Source of the DNA: DTHT01 sp037444625
GTDB lineage: Bacteria > Acidobacteriota > Terriglobia > Bryobacterales > Bryobacteraceae
NCBI GenBank assembly: GCA_037444625.1
Contig: JBBIMA010000019.1
Coordinates: 3,306 to 67,305 of the forward strand
Length of the DNA: 64,000 nt
Reading direction: 5' to 3'
Shown here piece after piece: positions 25,168-33,460 of the stretch. Within the stretch, counting starts at the first letter, position 1. Every line of letters starts with the position of its first letter. The notes beneath the pieces are model-generated. The model saw only the letters and a program-made list of their open reading frames with translations, was not told the DNA's origin and made no database searches. The position numbers were made by a program, and so were the translations under genes.

Positions 25168-25651
25168 TCCGACTCCTCGCCGGCAACCGCCGGGCGCGAT
25201 GGGCGTGGCGCCTCCCCGGGCGCGCCGGCCCTTCCGCCGGGCCGGGGCTTTCGGCCGGCTCGCTCAGCTCCGAGATCTTGATGCCGCCCAGCAGGCGCAG
25301 GATACCTTCGTGAATGCGCCGCAGCGGCGCCCGCACCGTACACAGCGCCGATTGCGTGCAGCGCCCTTGCCGGTCGAAGCAGGAGGCCAGGATCACCGGC
25401 CCGTCCATGGCCAGGATCACTTCCAGGGCGCTGATCTGCCTCGGGTCGCGCGCCAGCCGGTAGCCGCCGTTGGTCCCGTAGACCGGGGCCAGCAACCCGT
25501 GCCGGGCCAGCCGTTGCAAGACCTTGGAAAGCATCGGCAGGGGCAGGCCGTACTGGCGGGCGATCTGCTTGGCGCTGGCGCCCGGCCGGTGCAGGGCCAG
25601 GTGGCGCAGGGCGATCAGCCCGTAATCGGCTTTCTTGCTGAGCTTGAGCAT
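25142..25651 (-). CDS. iscR: Rrf2-family regulator IscR
   Basis: This encodes 169 residues. An N-terminal winged helix (LSKKADYGLIALRHLALH, recognition part around QYGLPLPMLSKVLQRLARHG) is followed by GTNGGYRLAR and a Cys cluster ASCFDRQGRCTQSALC (three Cys, about 94-108), the [2Fe-2S] ligands of IscR. As first gene of the isc operon it should repress or activate the operon according to cluster status. After about residue 130 the tail is low-complexity Arg/Pro/Ala and differs from E. coli. A candidate operator covers its promoter (25656-25675). Confidence 0.93.
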   Translation of the reverse strand: MLKLSKKADYGLIALRHLALHRPGASAKQIARQYGLPLPMLSKVLQRLARHGLLAPVYGTNGGYRLARDPRQISALEVILAMDGPVILASCFDRQGRCTQSALCTVRAPLRRIHEGILRLLGGIKISELSEPAESPGPAEGPARPGRRHAHRARRLPARSRNEQADLPG

Positions 25652-25655
25652 CTCC

Positions 25656-25675
25656 GACCGATTTGGTCCATTATC
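25656..25675 (-). promoter_or_regulatory. isc operon promoter -10 (GATAAT) and overlapping inverted repeat
   Basis: On the minus strand GATAAT (25675-25670) is followed at once by GACC-AAATC-GGTC (25668-25656), a 4-bp inverted repeat spanning the predicted transcript start at about 25663. A dimeric Rrf2 repressor bound here would block initiation, so this is a candidate IscR operator. It does not match the E. coli IscR consensus in detail. Confidence 0.4.
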
Positions 25676-25832
25676 CAGCCTACCCCCGTCCCCGCCGCCC
25701 CGTCAACCGGCCCCCGGGGGCCCTTCCCCCGAGGCGAAGAGTTTCGCCGCATTCCGCCCACTGATTTGCCGGGCAGCTCGCCGCCCGCCCCGCGGGCCGC
25801 GGCCCGAGGTGCCGGAGCCCGGCGGGCCGTGC

Positions 25833-25838
25833 TAGACT
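25833..25838 (+). promoter_or_regulatory. -10 element (TAGACT) for the sugar transferase gene
   Basis: TAGACT in context GCTAGACTGC ends 11 nt before ATG 25850. The same GCTAGACTGC decamer occurs before lpxB (30310-30319), and GCTATACT before the B12 operon and the DAHP synthase leader. Confidence 0.5.
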
Positions 25839-25849
25839 GCCAAGCGGTA

Positions 25850-27241
25850 ATGGTGAGGGTTTTTCGCGTCTCGGTGCCGACCGGAGTCTTCGTGCTGCTG
25901 GTCTCCGAGGCCCTGCTGCTGGTCTGCGCCTTCATCCTGGCCTGCTTCCTGGTGCTGGAGGTGGACCCTGTGGTCTTCCTCTGGTACGACGGCGGCCTGA
26001 TGCGCATCCTGGCGGCGGCGGCCAGCGTCATGCTGGCCTTGCACTTCCTGGACCTGTACGGGGGCCGCTGGGTCCCTTCTCGAACCACGCTGGTGCTGGA
26101 GGTCGGACAAGCCTTCGGGTTCGCCTTCCTGTTGCAAGCCCTGCTGACCTACGTCAACCGCGAGTGGATGCTGCCCCGCTGGGTGATGATCGCGGGCAGC
26201 GGGCTGGGAATCGTCTTCCTGGTGGGCTGGCGCCTGTTTTACGACTCCGTGATCGGGCGGGCCGTGGGGGCGCAACGCGTGCTGTTTCTGGGCGCCAATC
26301 CCGTGGTCTGTGAGATTGCTTCCTATCTGGAGCGCCATCCGGAGTCCGGTCTGGTGAACCTGGGCTATCTGGACGACGAGCAGCCGCCCGGCAACGCCCT
26401 CAACGGCGCGCCCATTCTGGGGCCGTTGAGCGCCTTGCGGCAGGTGGTGGCCGAGACCCGTCCCGACCGCATCGTGGTCGGCCTTTCCGAGCGCCGCCGG
26501 CGCCTGCCGCTCCAGGAGCTGCTCGACTTGCGTTTTTCGGGCATCGTCGTGGAGGACGCATCCGCCGCCTACGAGGCGCTGCGCGGGCGCATCTCGACCA
26601 AGGACCTCCGCCCGGGGCAATTGATCTTCTCCGGCGAGCTGGGCCCGCGGCCGGGCTACGTGCGGCTCCAGGATTTCTACTCCGTTCTGATCGCCCTGGC
26701 CGGCGCACTGGCGACCCTGCCCCTGATGCTGCTGGTCGCTTTGGCCGTCAAGCTGACCTCGCGCGGGCCGATCCTCTACCGGCAGACCCGGGTGGGGCTC
26801 CACGGGCGGCCTTTCACGCTCTACAAATTCCGCTCGATGTACGCCGACGCCGAGGCGCGCAGCGGGGCGGTCTGGGCCGCCAGGGACGATCCCCGCGTTA
26901 CGCCGGTAGGCCGCTGGCTGCGCCGCTTGCGCCTGGACGAGCTGCCCCAGTTCTTCAACGTCCTCAAAGGCGACATGTCCATCGTCGGACCCCGCCCGGA
27001 ACGCCCCGAGTTCGTCAAAGTCCTCTCGGAGAAGATCCCCTTTTACCGCCAGCGGCACTTCGTCAAGCCCGGCATCACCGGCTGGGCCCAGGTCAACTAC
27101 AAATACGGCGAAACCCTCGAGGACACCATCGTCAAGCTGGAGTACGACCTCTACTACATCAAGCACCTCTCGCCCGCCCTGGACGCCTACATCATCTTCC
27201 AGACCTTCAAGACCATGCTCCGGCTGCGCGGCGCGCAGTGA
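25850..27241 (+). CDS. Polyprenyl-phosphate glycosyl-1-phosphate transferase (exopolysaccharide initiation)
   Basis: This encodes 463 residues. Four N-terminal membrane helices (about 8-125), a Rossmann-like central domain (RVLFLGANPVVCEIASYLERHPESG), a fifth helix and the C-terminal bacterial sugar transferase domain: SRGPILYRQTRVGLHGRPFTLYKFRSM, RLRLDELPQFFNVLKGDMSIVGPRPERPEF, KPGITGWAQVNY. It transfers a sugar phosphate to undecaprenyl phosphate to start EPS repeat units. ATG 25850 is the start since the -10 lies just upstream; the open frame extends further but is antisense to iscR. No other EPS genes follow, so the rest of the pathway is elsewhere. Confidence 0.94.
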   Translation: MVRVFRVSVPTGVFVLLVSEALLLVCAFILACFLVLEVDPVVFLWYDGGLMRILAAAASVMLALHFLDLYGGRWVPSRTTLVLEVGQAFGFAFLLQALLTYVNREWMLPRWVMIAGSGLGIVFLVGWRLFYDSVIGRAVGAQRVLFLGANPVVCEIASYLERHPESGLVNLGYLDDEQPPGNALNGAPILGPLSALRQVVAETRPDRIVVGLSERRRRLPLQELLDLRFSGIVVEDASAAYEALRGRISTKDLRPGQLIFSGELGPRPGYVRLQDFYSVLIALAGALATLPLMLLVALAVKLTSRGPILYRQTRVGLHGRPFTLYKFRSMYADAEARSGAVWAARDDPRVTPVGRWLRRLRLDELPQFFNVLKGDMSIVGPRPERPEFVKVLSEKIPFYRQRHFVKPGITGWAQVNYKYGETLEDTIVKLEYDLYYIKHLSPALDAYIIFQTFKTMLRLRGAQ

Positions 27242-27261
27242 GGCCGGGCGGAGCGCGCCTT

Positions 27262-28536
27262 TCAGGCTTCCGAGACCTTGGCCAGCACGTAGGGACCTTC
27301 CGGAATGACGGCCACCGAGGCGCCGCGCGGCAGATCCTCCAGCAGGACTTCCACCGCCCGCTCGAAGCTCGGCAGCGAGCGGCCCCAGAGCGAGCGGTGG
27401 AACTTGGCAGGCAGGCCCGGCACGTAGTAGAACAGCTCGGCCTTGGCCGCCACCAGGGCCAGCTTCTCGAGCTGCCACTGGTCCACCGTCACCGGCGCCG
27501 TCAGGATGCGATCCAGGAACTCGCGCCGGTCGGGAAAGGCCTCGAGCATCTGCTGGAACTCCCGAGCGCCCGCGCCTTCCTGGCAGGCCGCCGCCAGCAG
27601 GATCCTGCCGCCGGGCTTGACGATGTGCGCCGCGGCCGTCGCCCCCTTGATCGCCTGGTAGAAGGTCAAGTCCAGCGGGTAGCCGGCGCCGGTGGTGATC
27701 ACGGCATCCGCCGGCGCCTCCAGCCATTCGAGCATGGTCCGGGAGACGAACTCGACCCCGCGGCCGTGCGCCTCCACGGGATCCCCCGCGAAGACCCCGG
27801 CGATGCGCCGGTCGCGGGCCAGCGCTACGTCCACCATGAAGTCGTGGCGCGCCATCGCCGCGATCTCCAGCAGCTCGCGGTGCAGCGGATTGTCCCGGAT
27901 CGAGCCCTCGATGGCCCGCGGATCGCGCATGAACCGCGGGCTGTGCAGCGCTTCGATGGTCGGGCGCGCCGCCAGCCCCGGCGCGATCAACTTCCGCCCG
28001 CCCGAGTAGCCCAGCATCAGGTGCGGCTCGATGAAGCCCAGCGTGATGTGCAGGTCGGCGGCCAGGAAGCGCTCGTCAATCCGGACGGGCACGCCCGAAG
28101 CGGTGCGGCCCAACTCCCGGTGCGCCGCCTGATCCCGGGCGTCGTGGTTCTCCACCCGCCGGCCTTCGGCCACTGCGTCTCCCACAATTTCGCGCATCTC
28201 GGCCTCGGTGGCCGGCCGGTGCAGTCCGGTGGCGATCAGGATCGTGATCGCGTCGCGAGGAACGCCCGCCCGTTCCAGCCGGGCCAGCAGCGGCGGCAGC
28301 ACCAGCCGGTTGGGAGCCGGGCGGGTGATGTCGCACACCGAAATCGCGGCCGAGCGCTTCCCCCGCGCCAGCTCGACCAGGGGCGGGCAGCCGATCGGCT
28401 GATCCAGGGCGCGCTCGATCGCCCCGACGGGATCCTCCAGCGGCTGCGCCGAGCGCGCCTCCAGGCAGCGGTAACGAAAGCCCGCGGGCAACTCCGCGTC
28501 GAGCCCGGTCTTGCCGAACGCCAGCCTCACGCGCAT
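27262..28536 (-). CDS. LarA-like nickel-pincer racemase family protein (DUF2088)
   Basis: This encodes 424 residues. LarA-family landmarks: CDITRPAPN (about 68-76), ATGLHRPAT (conserved His), EPHLMLGYSGGRKLIAPGL (equivalent of the Lys that anchors the nickel-pincer cofactor, plus a His) and EALHSPRF (the second catalytic His region). Family members racemise lactate or other 2-hydroxy acids with a Ni-NPN cofactor made by LarB/C/E, none of which is in this window. Substrate therefore open. ATG 28536 follows a GACAAT -10 by 9 nt. Confidence 0.88.
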   Translation of the reverse strand: MRVRLAFGKTGLDAELPAGFRYRCLEARSAQPLEDPVGAIERALDQPIGCPPLVELARGKRSAAISVCDITRPAPNRLVLPPLLARLERAGVPRDAITILIATGLHRPATEAEMREIVGDAVAEGRRVENHDARDQAAHRELGRTASGVPVRIDERFLAADLHITLGFIEPHLMLGYSGGRKLIAPGLAARPTIEALHSPRFMRDPRAIEGSIRDNPLHRELLEIAAMARHDFMVDVALARDRRIAGVFAGDPVEAHGRGVEFVSRTMLEWLEAPADAVITTGAGYPLDLTFYQAIKGATAAAHIVKPGGRILLAAACQEGAGAREFQQMLEAFPDRREFLDRILTAPVTVDQWQLEKLALVAAKAELFYYVPGLPAKFHRSLWGRSLPSFERAVEVLLEDLPRGASVAVIPEGPYVLAKVSEA

Positions 28537-28545
28537 ACAGGCACG

Positions 28546-28551
28546 ATTGTC
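28546..28551 (-). promoter_or_regulatory. -10-like element (GACAAT) for the LarA-like gene
   Basis: GACAAT on the minus strand ends 9 nt before ATG 28536. Predicted 5' UTR of about 3 nt; no Shine-Dalgarno. Confidence 0.35.
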
Positions 28552-28574
28552 TCAGAACCCGCCGCGCGGCGCGA

Positions 28575-29468
28575 TCAGCCTTCCGGCGCGCCGCTCTCCG
28601 GCCGGGCGGGTGGTTCGGAAACCTCGGCCCGCCGCCGCGCCGCCCATTCCGCCCCGGCCAGGATCACCATGGCGGCCAGAAAACTCCACAGGATGATGCT
28701 TGCCGAGTAGTAGAACGGGCCGTACTCGCGGCGCAGCTTGGCCCGCCACAGCGGCCAGGTGAGCAGGTTCAGGTACTGCATCGCCTGGAGCGCCAGGCCG
28801 ACCACCAGGGCCGCGGGCGCCGCCTCGCGCCAGCTCACCCGCCGGTTGGGCAACTTCCAGTAGATCAGCAGCAGCATGGCCAGCACCAGCGGCACGGCTC
28901 CCAAGTTCAGCAGCACGGCCAGCGGCGCCTCCAGCCAGGCCGGCGGCCCGAGCATCAGGCGCACCACCGGGGGATCCATCCCGGTCAGGATCGTGGCCCC
29001 CAGCGCCAGCGTGCCGCAGGCGAAGATCAGGCCCATGCTGAGGGCCTGGTTGCGCCAGTAGCTGCGGTGCCGGCTCACTCCCCACACCCGGTTCAGCGCC
29101 ACCTCCAGCGGAATGAAAACGCCGTTGGCCGTGAACAGCAACAACAGCAGCGAGACCAGGGGCAGCGCCCCGCGATCCTGCACTACCACGCGCAGGTTGT
29201 GCACCACGAAGTCCCCCAGCTCGCCCGGGAAGTACTGGTTCACCGCCGCGTAAACCGCCTCCGCTCCCGCCCGCCAGCGCAATCCCCAGCGGCACAGCGA
29301 GGCCATCACGATCAAAAAAGGGAAGAACGACAGCATCACGCTGGCCGCCACCGCCAGAGCGTATACGTGCACCTCGGTGCGCAGCCAGTACTCCAGCGTG
29401 GGCCGGAACCGGCGCAGCAACTCCCGCCCGGCGGGCGGCTTGGGCAGGCCGATGTTCAAGTCAGCCAT
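28575..29468 (-). CDS. YihY/BrkB family inner-membrane protein
   Basis: This encodes 297 residues with six hydrophobic segments. The family pattern is clear: AASVMLSFFPFLIVMASL (YihY motif A-x-S-x-x-F-x-x-x-P), NQYFPGELGDFVVHNLR, LPLVSLLLLLFTANGVFIPLEVALNRVWGV, and PLVLAMLLLIYWKLPNRRVSWREAAPAAL. The biochemical role of this family is not established; it was once misassigned as RNase BN. The N-terminal 30 residues are soluble. Confidence 0.9.
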   Translation of the reverse strand: MADLNIGLPKPPAGRELLRRFRPTLEYWLRTEVHVYALAVAASVMLSFFPFLIVMASLCRWGLRWRAGAEAVYAAVNQYFPGELGDFVVHNLRVVVQDRGALPLVSLLLLLFTANGVFIPLEVALNRVWGVSRHRSYWRNQALSMGLIFACGTLALGATILTGMDPPVVRLMLGPPAWLEAPLAVLLNLGAVPLVLAMLLLIYWKLPNRRVSWREAAPAALVVGLALQAMQYLNLLTWPLWRAKLRREYGPFYYSASIILWSFLAAMVILAGAEWAARRRAEVSEPPARPESGAPEG

Positions 29469-29509
29469 TCTCGCCTATCCGCGCCGCCGGCTGCCGAGGT
29501 CCCCCGGCC

Positions 29510-30259
29510 TCAGGCGTCCTTGAGCTCTTCGGGGAAAACGGCGTAGCCCGGCGGGGGCGGAAAGTAGCTGTGCAACAACTCCAGGCGCCGGCGGAGAAAG
29601 CGGCTGGGGAGCTGGCGCGGCCCGGTCTCGACGTCAATGTCGCAGCAGATGCCGTGCAGATACAGCGTCAGGGTGTCAATGAAAGCCTGCCGGGCGTAAG
29701 TCCGGAAGGCCTTGGTCTCCCGGCGCAGGTTGCTCTGCCGGCGCAGGAGGGATTGCTTGAGCTGCCAGCCTTGATCGTCCACCTCGCCGTGAATGCGGTT
29801 GCTCAGCTCGTCGCGCAGCAGCCGGTGGAAAGCCTCCTCGACCTCGGCGGGCAAATGATCGGCCGCCAGGGTCGCCACGGCGCGGAAGAAGTAGTAGTGA
29901 TACTCGGCCACCTCGCGGCCCTTGATCGCCAGCACCGCCACCGGCCCGGGCGGCGAGTCGAATTGGGCGGCCGCGGCCTGCGCCTTTTCACCCGGTTTCT
30001 CGAAGGTGACCAGCTCTTCTCCCTTGCCGTTGGGCTTTTCCAGGTAGGGCACCAGGAACACGCACAGTCTGGGCAGCAAGGCCTGGATGGCCGGAGGCAG
30101 GGCGGCCACCGGGTCCTGCAAGTAATCCCGCAAGTCCTCCTCGGCGATGGGCAGCGCCGCGAAATAGGCCACGGCGTTGCTCAAGGGAATGACCTCGTGG
30201 CGGAAGCGCTCGGCAAACTCCTGGACGCGGAGCTTCCCCACCTCGGTTTGGGTGGACAT
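29510..30259 (-). CDS. Hypothetical protein, 249 aa, mostly helical
   Basis: I do not recognise this family. It is soluble, without signal peptide, and rich in amphipathic helices (AERFRHEVIPLSNAVAYF, EVEEAFHRLLRDELSNRI), with a central ELVTFEKP strand and an aromatic AEYHYYFFRAVATLAADH segment. The C-terminus ends in HSYFPPPPGYAVFPEELKDA. ATG 30259 is chosen because a -10 TACAAT (30281-30276) lies 16 nt upstream; the ATG at 30277 overlaps the -10 itself. The gene is divergent from lpxB. Confidence 0.7.
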   Translation of the reverse strand: MSTQTEVGKLRVQEFAERFRHEVIPLSNAVAYFAALPIAEEDLRDYLQDPVAALPPAIQALLPRLCVFLVPYLEKPNGKGEELVTFEKPGEKAQAAAAQFDSPPGPVAVLAIKGREVAEYHYYFFRAVATLAADHLPAEVEEAFHRLLRDELSNRIHGEVDDQGWQLKQSLLRRQSNLRRETKAFRTYARQAFIDTLTLYLHGICCDIDVETGPRQLPSRFLRRRLELLHSYFPPPPGYAVFPEELKDA

Positions 30260-30275
30260 CTTGCGGCTTGGCTTC

Positions 30276-30281
30276 ATTGTA
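30276..30281 (-). promoter_or_regulatory. -10 element (TACAAT) for the hypothetical gene
   Basis: TACAAT on the minus strand predicts a transcript start near 30269 and a 5' UTR of about 10 nt before ATG 30259. Confidence 0.4.
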
Positions 30282-30311
30282 ACAGAACGCTCCAAGCCCC
30301 GCCGCGCCTGC

Positions 30312-30317
30312 TAGACT
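30312..30317 (+). promoter_or_regulatory. -10 element (TAGACT) for lpxB
   Basis: TAGACT within GCTAGACTGC ends 8 nt before GTG 30326; predicted 5' UTR about 2 nt. The decamer is identical to the one upstream of the sugar transferase gene. Confidence 0.5.
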
Positions 30318-30325
30318 GCTTCGGT

Positions 30326-31495
30326 GTGCGGCGCAAGATCCTGGTCTCGGCGGGGGAAGCCTCGGGCGACCTGTACACGGCGAGCCTCGTCCAGCGGCTG
30401 CGCGAGCGCCTGCCCGGCGCGGAGTTCTTCGGCAGCGCCGGGCCGCGCATGCGGGCGGCCGGGGTGCGGGCGGTGGTGGACGCCGGCTCGCTGGCGGTGG
30501 TCGGCCTGGTCGAGGTGGTGCGCCATGTGCCCAGGATTTACCGCCAGTATCGCCGTCTGCTGGCGGCCTGCCGGCAGGAGCGGCCCGAGCTGGCCATCCT
30601 GACCGACAGCCCGGACTTTCACCTGCGGCTGGCGCGCCGGCTCAAGCGCCAGGGCATCCCGGTGATCTACCTGGTGGCCCCCCAGGTCTGGGCCTGGCGG
30701 CGCGGACGCCTGCGCCTGATGCGGCGCGTGATTGACCGCCTGCTTTGCATCTTCCCCTTCGAGGAGGAGTTCTTCCGGCGGGAGGGCATCGCGGCCTTCT
30801 ACGTCGGCCATCCGCTGGCGCGGCTGGTGCGGCCGCGACTGGCGCGCCGGGAATTCCTGCGCGCCCACGGCCTGCCGGAGGATCGCCCGCTGGTGGCTTT
30901 GCTGCCCGGAAGCCGCTGGAGCGAAGCCTCGCGGCACCTACCGCCCTTGATCGAGGCCGCCCGGCGCATCGGGCGGGAGGTACCCGCTTCGTTCCTGTGG
31001 GCGGCGCCCGAGGGAGGCTTTTCGGGGGCCGGCGGCCGGAATTTTCGGGAACCCATCGCCCGCTCATCCATCCAAGTGATTGAAGGGCAAACCTGGGAGG
31101 TCTTGGCCCAGGCCCAGGTGGCCTTGGCCGCCAGCGGCACGGTCACCATCGAGGCGGCCCTGCTGGGCACGCCCTTGGTGGTCTTTTACAAGGTGAGTCC
31201 CTGGACCTGGCGGCTGGGCCGGCCGCTGGTGCGCGTGCCCTTCTACTCCATGGTGAATCTGGTGGCCGGTCGCGCCGTAGCGCCCGAACTGGTGCAGAAT
31301 GAAGTGGTAGGGGAGCGCCTGGCGGCCGAAGCGTTGCGCCTGTTGCGCGACCCGGAGGCGCGGCGGCGCATGCAGAGCGATCTGGCGGAGGTCGCCGCCC
31401 GGCTGTCCGGCCCGGATGACCCCATCGAGCGGGCCGCAGCCCTGGTGGAAGAGTTCATGCGTTCAGCTACCGACGAGCGAGGGAGTGAGGGATGA
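30326..31495 (+). CDS. lpxB: Lipid-A-disaccharide synthase LpxB
   Basis: This encodes 389 residues. Motifs: VSAGEASGDLYTASLVQRL at the N-terminus, FGSAGPRMRAAGV, YLVAPQVWAWRRGRL, FPFEEEFFRREGIAAFYVGHPLA, LLPGSRWSEASRHLP and GTVTIEAALLGTPLVVFYKVSPWT. LpxB (GT19) joins UDP-diacylglucosamine and lipid X at the inner membrane, so the organism makes lipid A. GTG 30326 is fixed by the -10 immediately upstream. The last 4 nt overlap the next gene (ATGA), although that gene is not an Lpx gene. Confidence 0.96.
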   Translation: MRRKILVSAGEASGDLYTASLVQRLRERLPGAEFFGSAGPRMRAAGVRAVVDAGSLAVVGLVEVVRHVPRIYRQYRRLLAACRQERPELAILTDSPDFHLRLARRLKRQGIPVIYLVAPQVWAWRRGRLRLMRRVIDRLLCIFPFEEEFFRREGIAAFYVGHPLARLVRPRLARREFLRAHGLPEDRPLVALLPGSRWSEASRHLPPLIEAARRIGREVPASFLWAAPEGGFSGAGGRNFREPIARSSIQVIEGQTWEVLAQAQVALAASGTVTIEAALLGTPLVVFYKVSPWTWRLGRPLVRVPFYSMVNLVAGRAVAPELVQNEVVGERLAAEALRLLRDPEARRRMQSDLAEVAARLSGPDDPIERAAALVEEFMRSATDERGSEG

Positions 31496-33450
31496 AGCGG
31501 ATTCTGTGGACGGCGGCGCTCCTGCTGGCGGGCGCCCCGGCCGTCTGGGGCCAGGAGCGGCGGCCCCGCATTGACGTGCAGCACTACCGCCTGGAGGCGG
31601 AAATCAACCTCCAGGAGCGATCCCTCTCCGCCCGGGCCGAAGTGTGGTTCGTTCCCCAGGACGAGATCACTTCGGCGGTGTTCGAGCTCAACAACGCGCT
31701 CAACGTCTCCAAGGTGGAGGACGGGCGCGGGCGGCCGGTGGCCGCCACCCGCTCGCACCAGGACTTCACTGAACGGCTCACCTTCCCCGAGCGCCTGGCC
31801 AAGGGCATCCCGGCCGCGGTGATCTTCTACTACGACGGGCGGTTGAGCGGCGAGGAGGAGTCCCCGGTCTTCGGCATCAAGTTCGCCGCCATTCAGCCCG
31901 ACTACGCCTACCTGATGTACCCGGCCCGCTGGTTCCCGCTCAGCGGCTACACGACCGACCGCTTCACGGCCGAATTCAAGATCACCGTCCCGGCGGGCTT
32001 TCACGTGGTCGCCCCGGGACTGGAGCGCAAGCTGGAAGCTCCTCCCGGCAAGGCCTCCTTCCAGTTCGAGTTCACGCAGCCTTCCTTCCCGGGCACCCTG
32101 GCGGTGGTGCGCGGCGAGCCGGCCCGCATCAGCGCGGAGGGCGTGACCACGAGCCTTTACTTCCGCGGCGCCAACCAGCCGATGGCCGGCGCCTACGGCG
32201 AGGAGTTCGGCCGGGCCATGGCCTTTTTCACCAGCCTCTACGGCCTGCCGCCGCAGGCCAACCTGACCGTGGTCGAGACCGAGGCCGGAGCTCCTAACGG
32301 CTACGCCGCCCCCGGCCTGGTCTTGCTGGCTTCGACCAGCATCGGCGGGCAGGTGAACGTGCGGCTGGTGGCCAATCAGGTGGCCCGGCAGTGGTGGGGC
32401 ATGCTGCTCTCGGCAGCCACTCGCAATCATCTCTGGATCACCAACGGAGCCGCGCGCTACGCCGAGCTGCTCTACCTGGAGCACCTCAACGGCACCGCCG
32501 CCCTGGAGGCCGAAGCGCACGACCTCTACGTGGACGCCTTGACCATCAACGACATTCCGGTCAGCCAGACCGGGCGCATCGAGGACTACTCGCCGGAGTT
32601 CTGGGCGGTCTCGGCCAGCAAGGGCGCCGCCGTCTATCACATGCTGCGCTACGTCATCGGCGAGCAGCCCTTCCGGCGCCTGCTCAAGGAATTTCCCGGC
32701 GCCCATGCCTGGGCCTCGGTCGCCACCGAAGACCTCCAGAAGGCCGCCGAGGCGGCCGCCGGCCAGTCCCTGGGCTATTTCTTCCTGCAATGGATCGAGT
32801 CCAGCGGAGCGCCCGAGTTCAAGCTGGAATACACGATCTACCGCACTCAGAAGGGCTTCCGCGTGGTGGGCAAAGTCTCTCAGGATCTGGACACCTTCCG
32901 CATGCCGGTCGAGTTGAAGATCGAGACCGAAGGCAACCCGGAATCCAAACGCATCGAGGTGGTGGGGACCTCCTCGGAGTTCGTGGTGGAGACCTTCGGC
33001 AAGCCCAAGACTCTGACGCTCGATCCCGACCGCCGCGTGCTGCGCTTCAGCGACACGGTGCGCGTGGCGGTGGCCATCCGCCGCGGCGAGCAGTTCGCCG
33101 AGATCGGCGAGTTCAACGAGGCTCTCAAGGAATACCAGCGGGCCCTGGAAGTCAACCGCTACAGCTCGCTGGCCCACTACCGCATTGCCGAGGTCTTCTT
33201 CTTGCAGAACAACTTTCAGTCCGCCGCCAACGAGTTTCGCGAGGCGCTCAACGGCGATCTGGAGCCCAAGTGGACCGAAGTCTGGTCGCACATCAACCTG
33301 GGCAAGATCTTCGACCTGACCGGCCAGCGCGAGCGCGCGCTGAACGAATACCGCCAGGCGGTTCGCACCAAGGACAACACCCAGGGCGCGCAGGAGGAAG
33401 CCGCCCGCTACCTCAAGGAACCCTATCAGCGCCCGCGCCGGCAGGGCTGA
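31492..33450 (+). CDS. M1-family peptidase homologue with degenerate active site, plus TPR
   Basis: This encodes 652 residues with a signal peptide ending near AVWGQ. The N-terminal beta domain and peptidase fold of M1 aminopeptidases are recognisable (YRLEAEINLQERSLSARAEVWF; ANLTVVETEAGAPNGYAAPGLVLLA; QVARQWWGM; LWITNGAARYAELLY). The zinc motif HExxH-x18-E is lost: the expected H-E-L-A-H-QWWG reads N-Q-V-A-R-QWWG, and the third ligand Glu reads Asn (TNGAARY). The substrate-binding G-x-M-E-N loop reads GAPNG. The C-terminus (about 535-640) holds two or three TPR repeats. It should not hydrolyse peptides; a periplasmic binding or scaffold role is inferred. ATG overlaps the lpxB stop. Confidence 0.85.
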   Translation: MKRILWTAALLLAGAPAVWGQERRPRIDVQHYRLEAEINLQERSLSARAEVWFVPQDEITSAVFELNNALNVSKVEDGRGRPVAATRSHQDFTERLTFPERLAKGIPAAVIFYYDGRLSGEEESPVFGIKFAAIQPDYAYLMYPARWFPLSGYTTDRFTAEFKITVPAGFHVVAPGLERKLEAPPGKASFQFEFTQPSFPGTLAVVRGEPARISAEGVTTSLYFRGANQPMAGAYGEEFGRAMAFFTSLYGLPPQANLTVVETEAGAPNGYAAPGLVLLASTSIGGQVNVRLVANQVARQWWGMLLSAATRNHLWITNGAARYAELLYLEHLNGTAALEAEAHDLYVDALTINDIPVSQTGRIEDYSPEFWAVSASKGAAVYHMLRYVIGEQPFRRLLKEFPGAHAWASVATEDLQKAAEAAAGQSLGYFFLQWIESSGAPEFKLEYTIYRTQKGFRVVGKVSQDLDTFRMPVELKIETEGNPESKRIEVVGTSSEFVVETFGKPKTLTLDPDRRVLRFSDTVRVAVAIRRGEQFAEIGEFNEALKEYQRALEVNRYSSLAHYRIAEVFFLQNNFQSAANEFREALNGDLEPKWTEVWSHINLGKIFDLTGQRERALNEYRQAVRTKDNTQGAQEEAARYLKEPYQRPRRQG

Positions 33451-33460
33451 GGCCGGCCCT

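Noticed and set aside
29570..30325. N-terminal extension of LpxB by about 250 codons
   Set aside because: It is antisense to the hypothetical gene 29510-30259, and the lpxB promoter lies at 30312-30317. The conserved SAGEASGD start follows GTG 30326 immediately.
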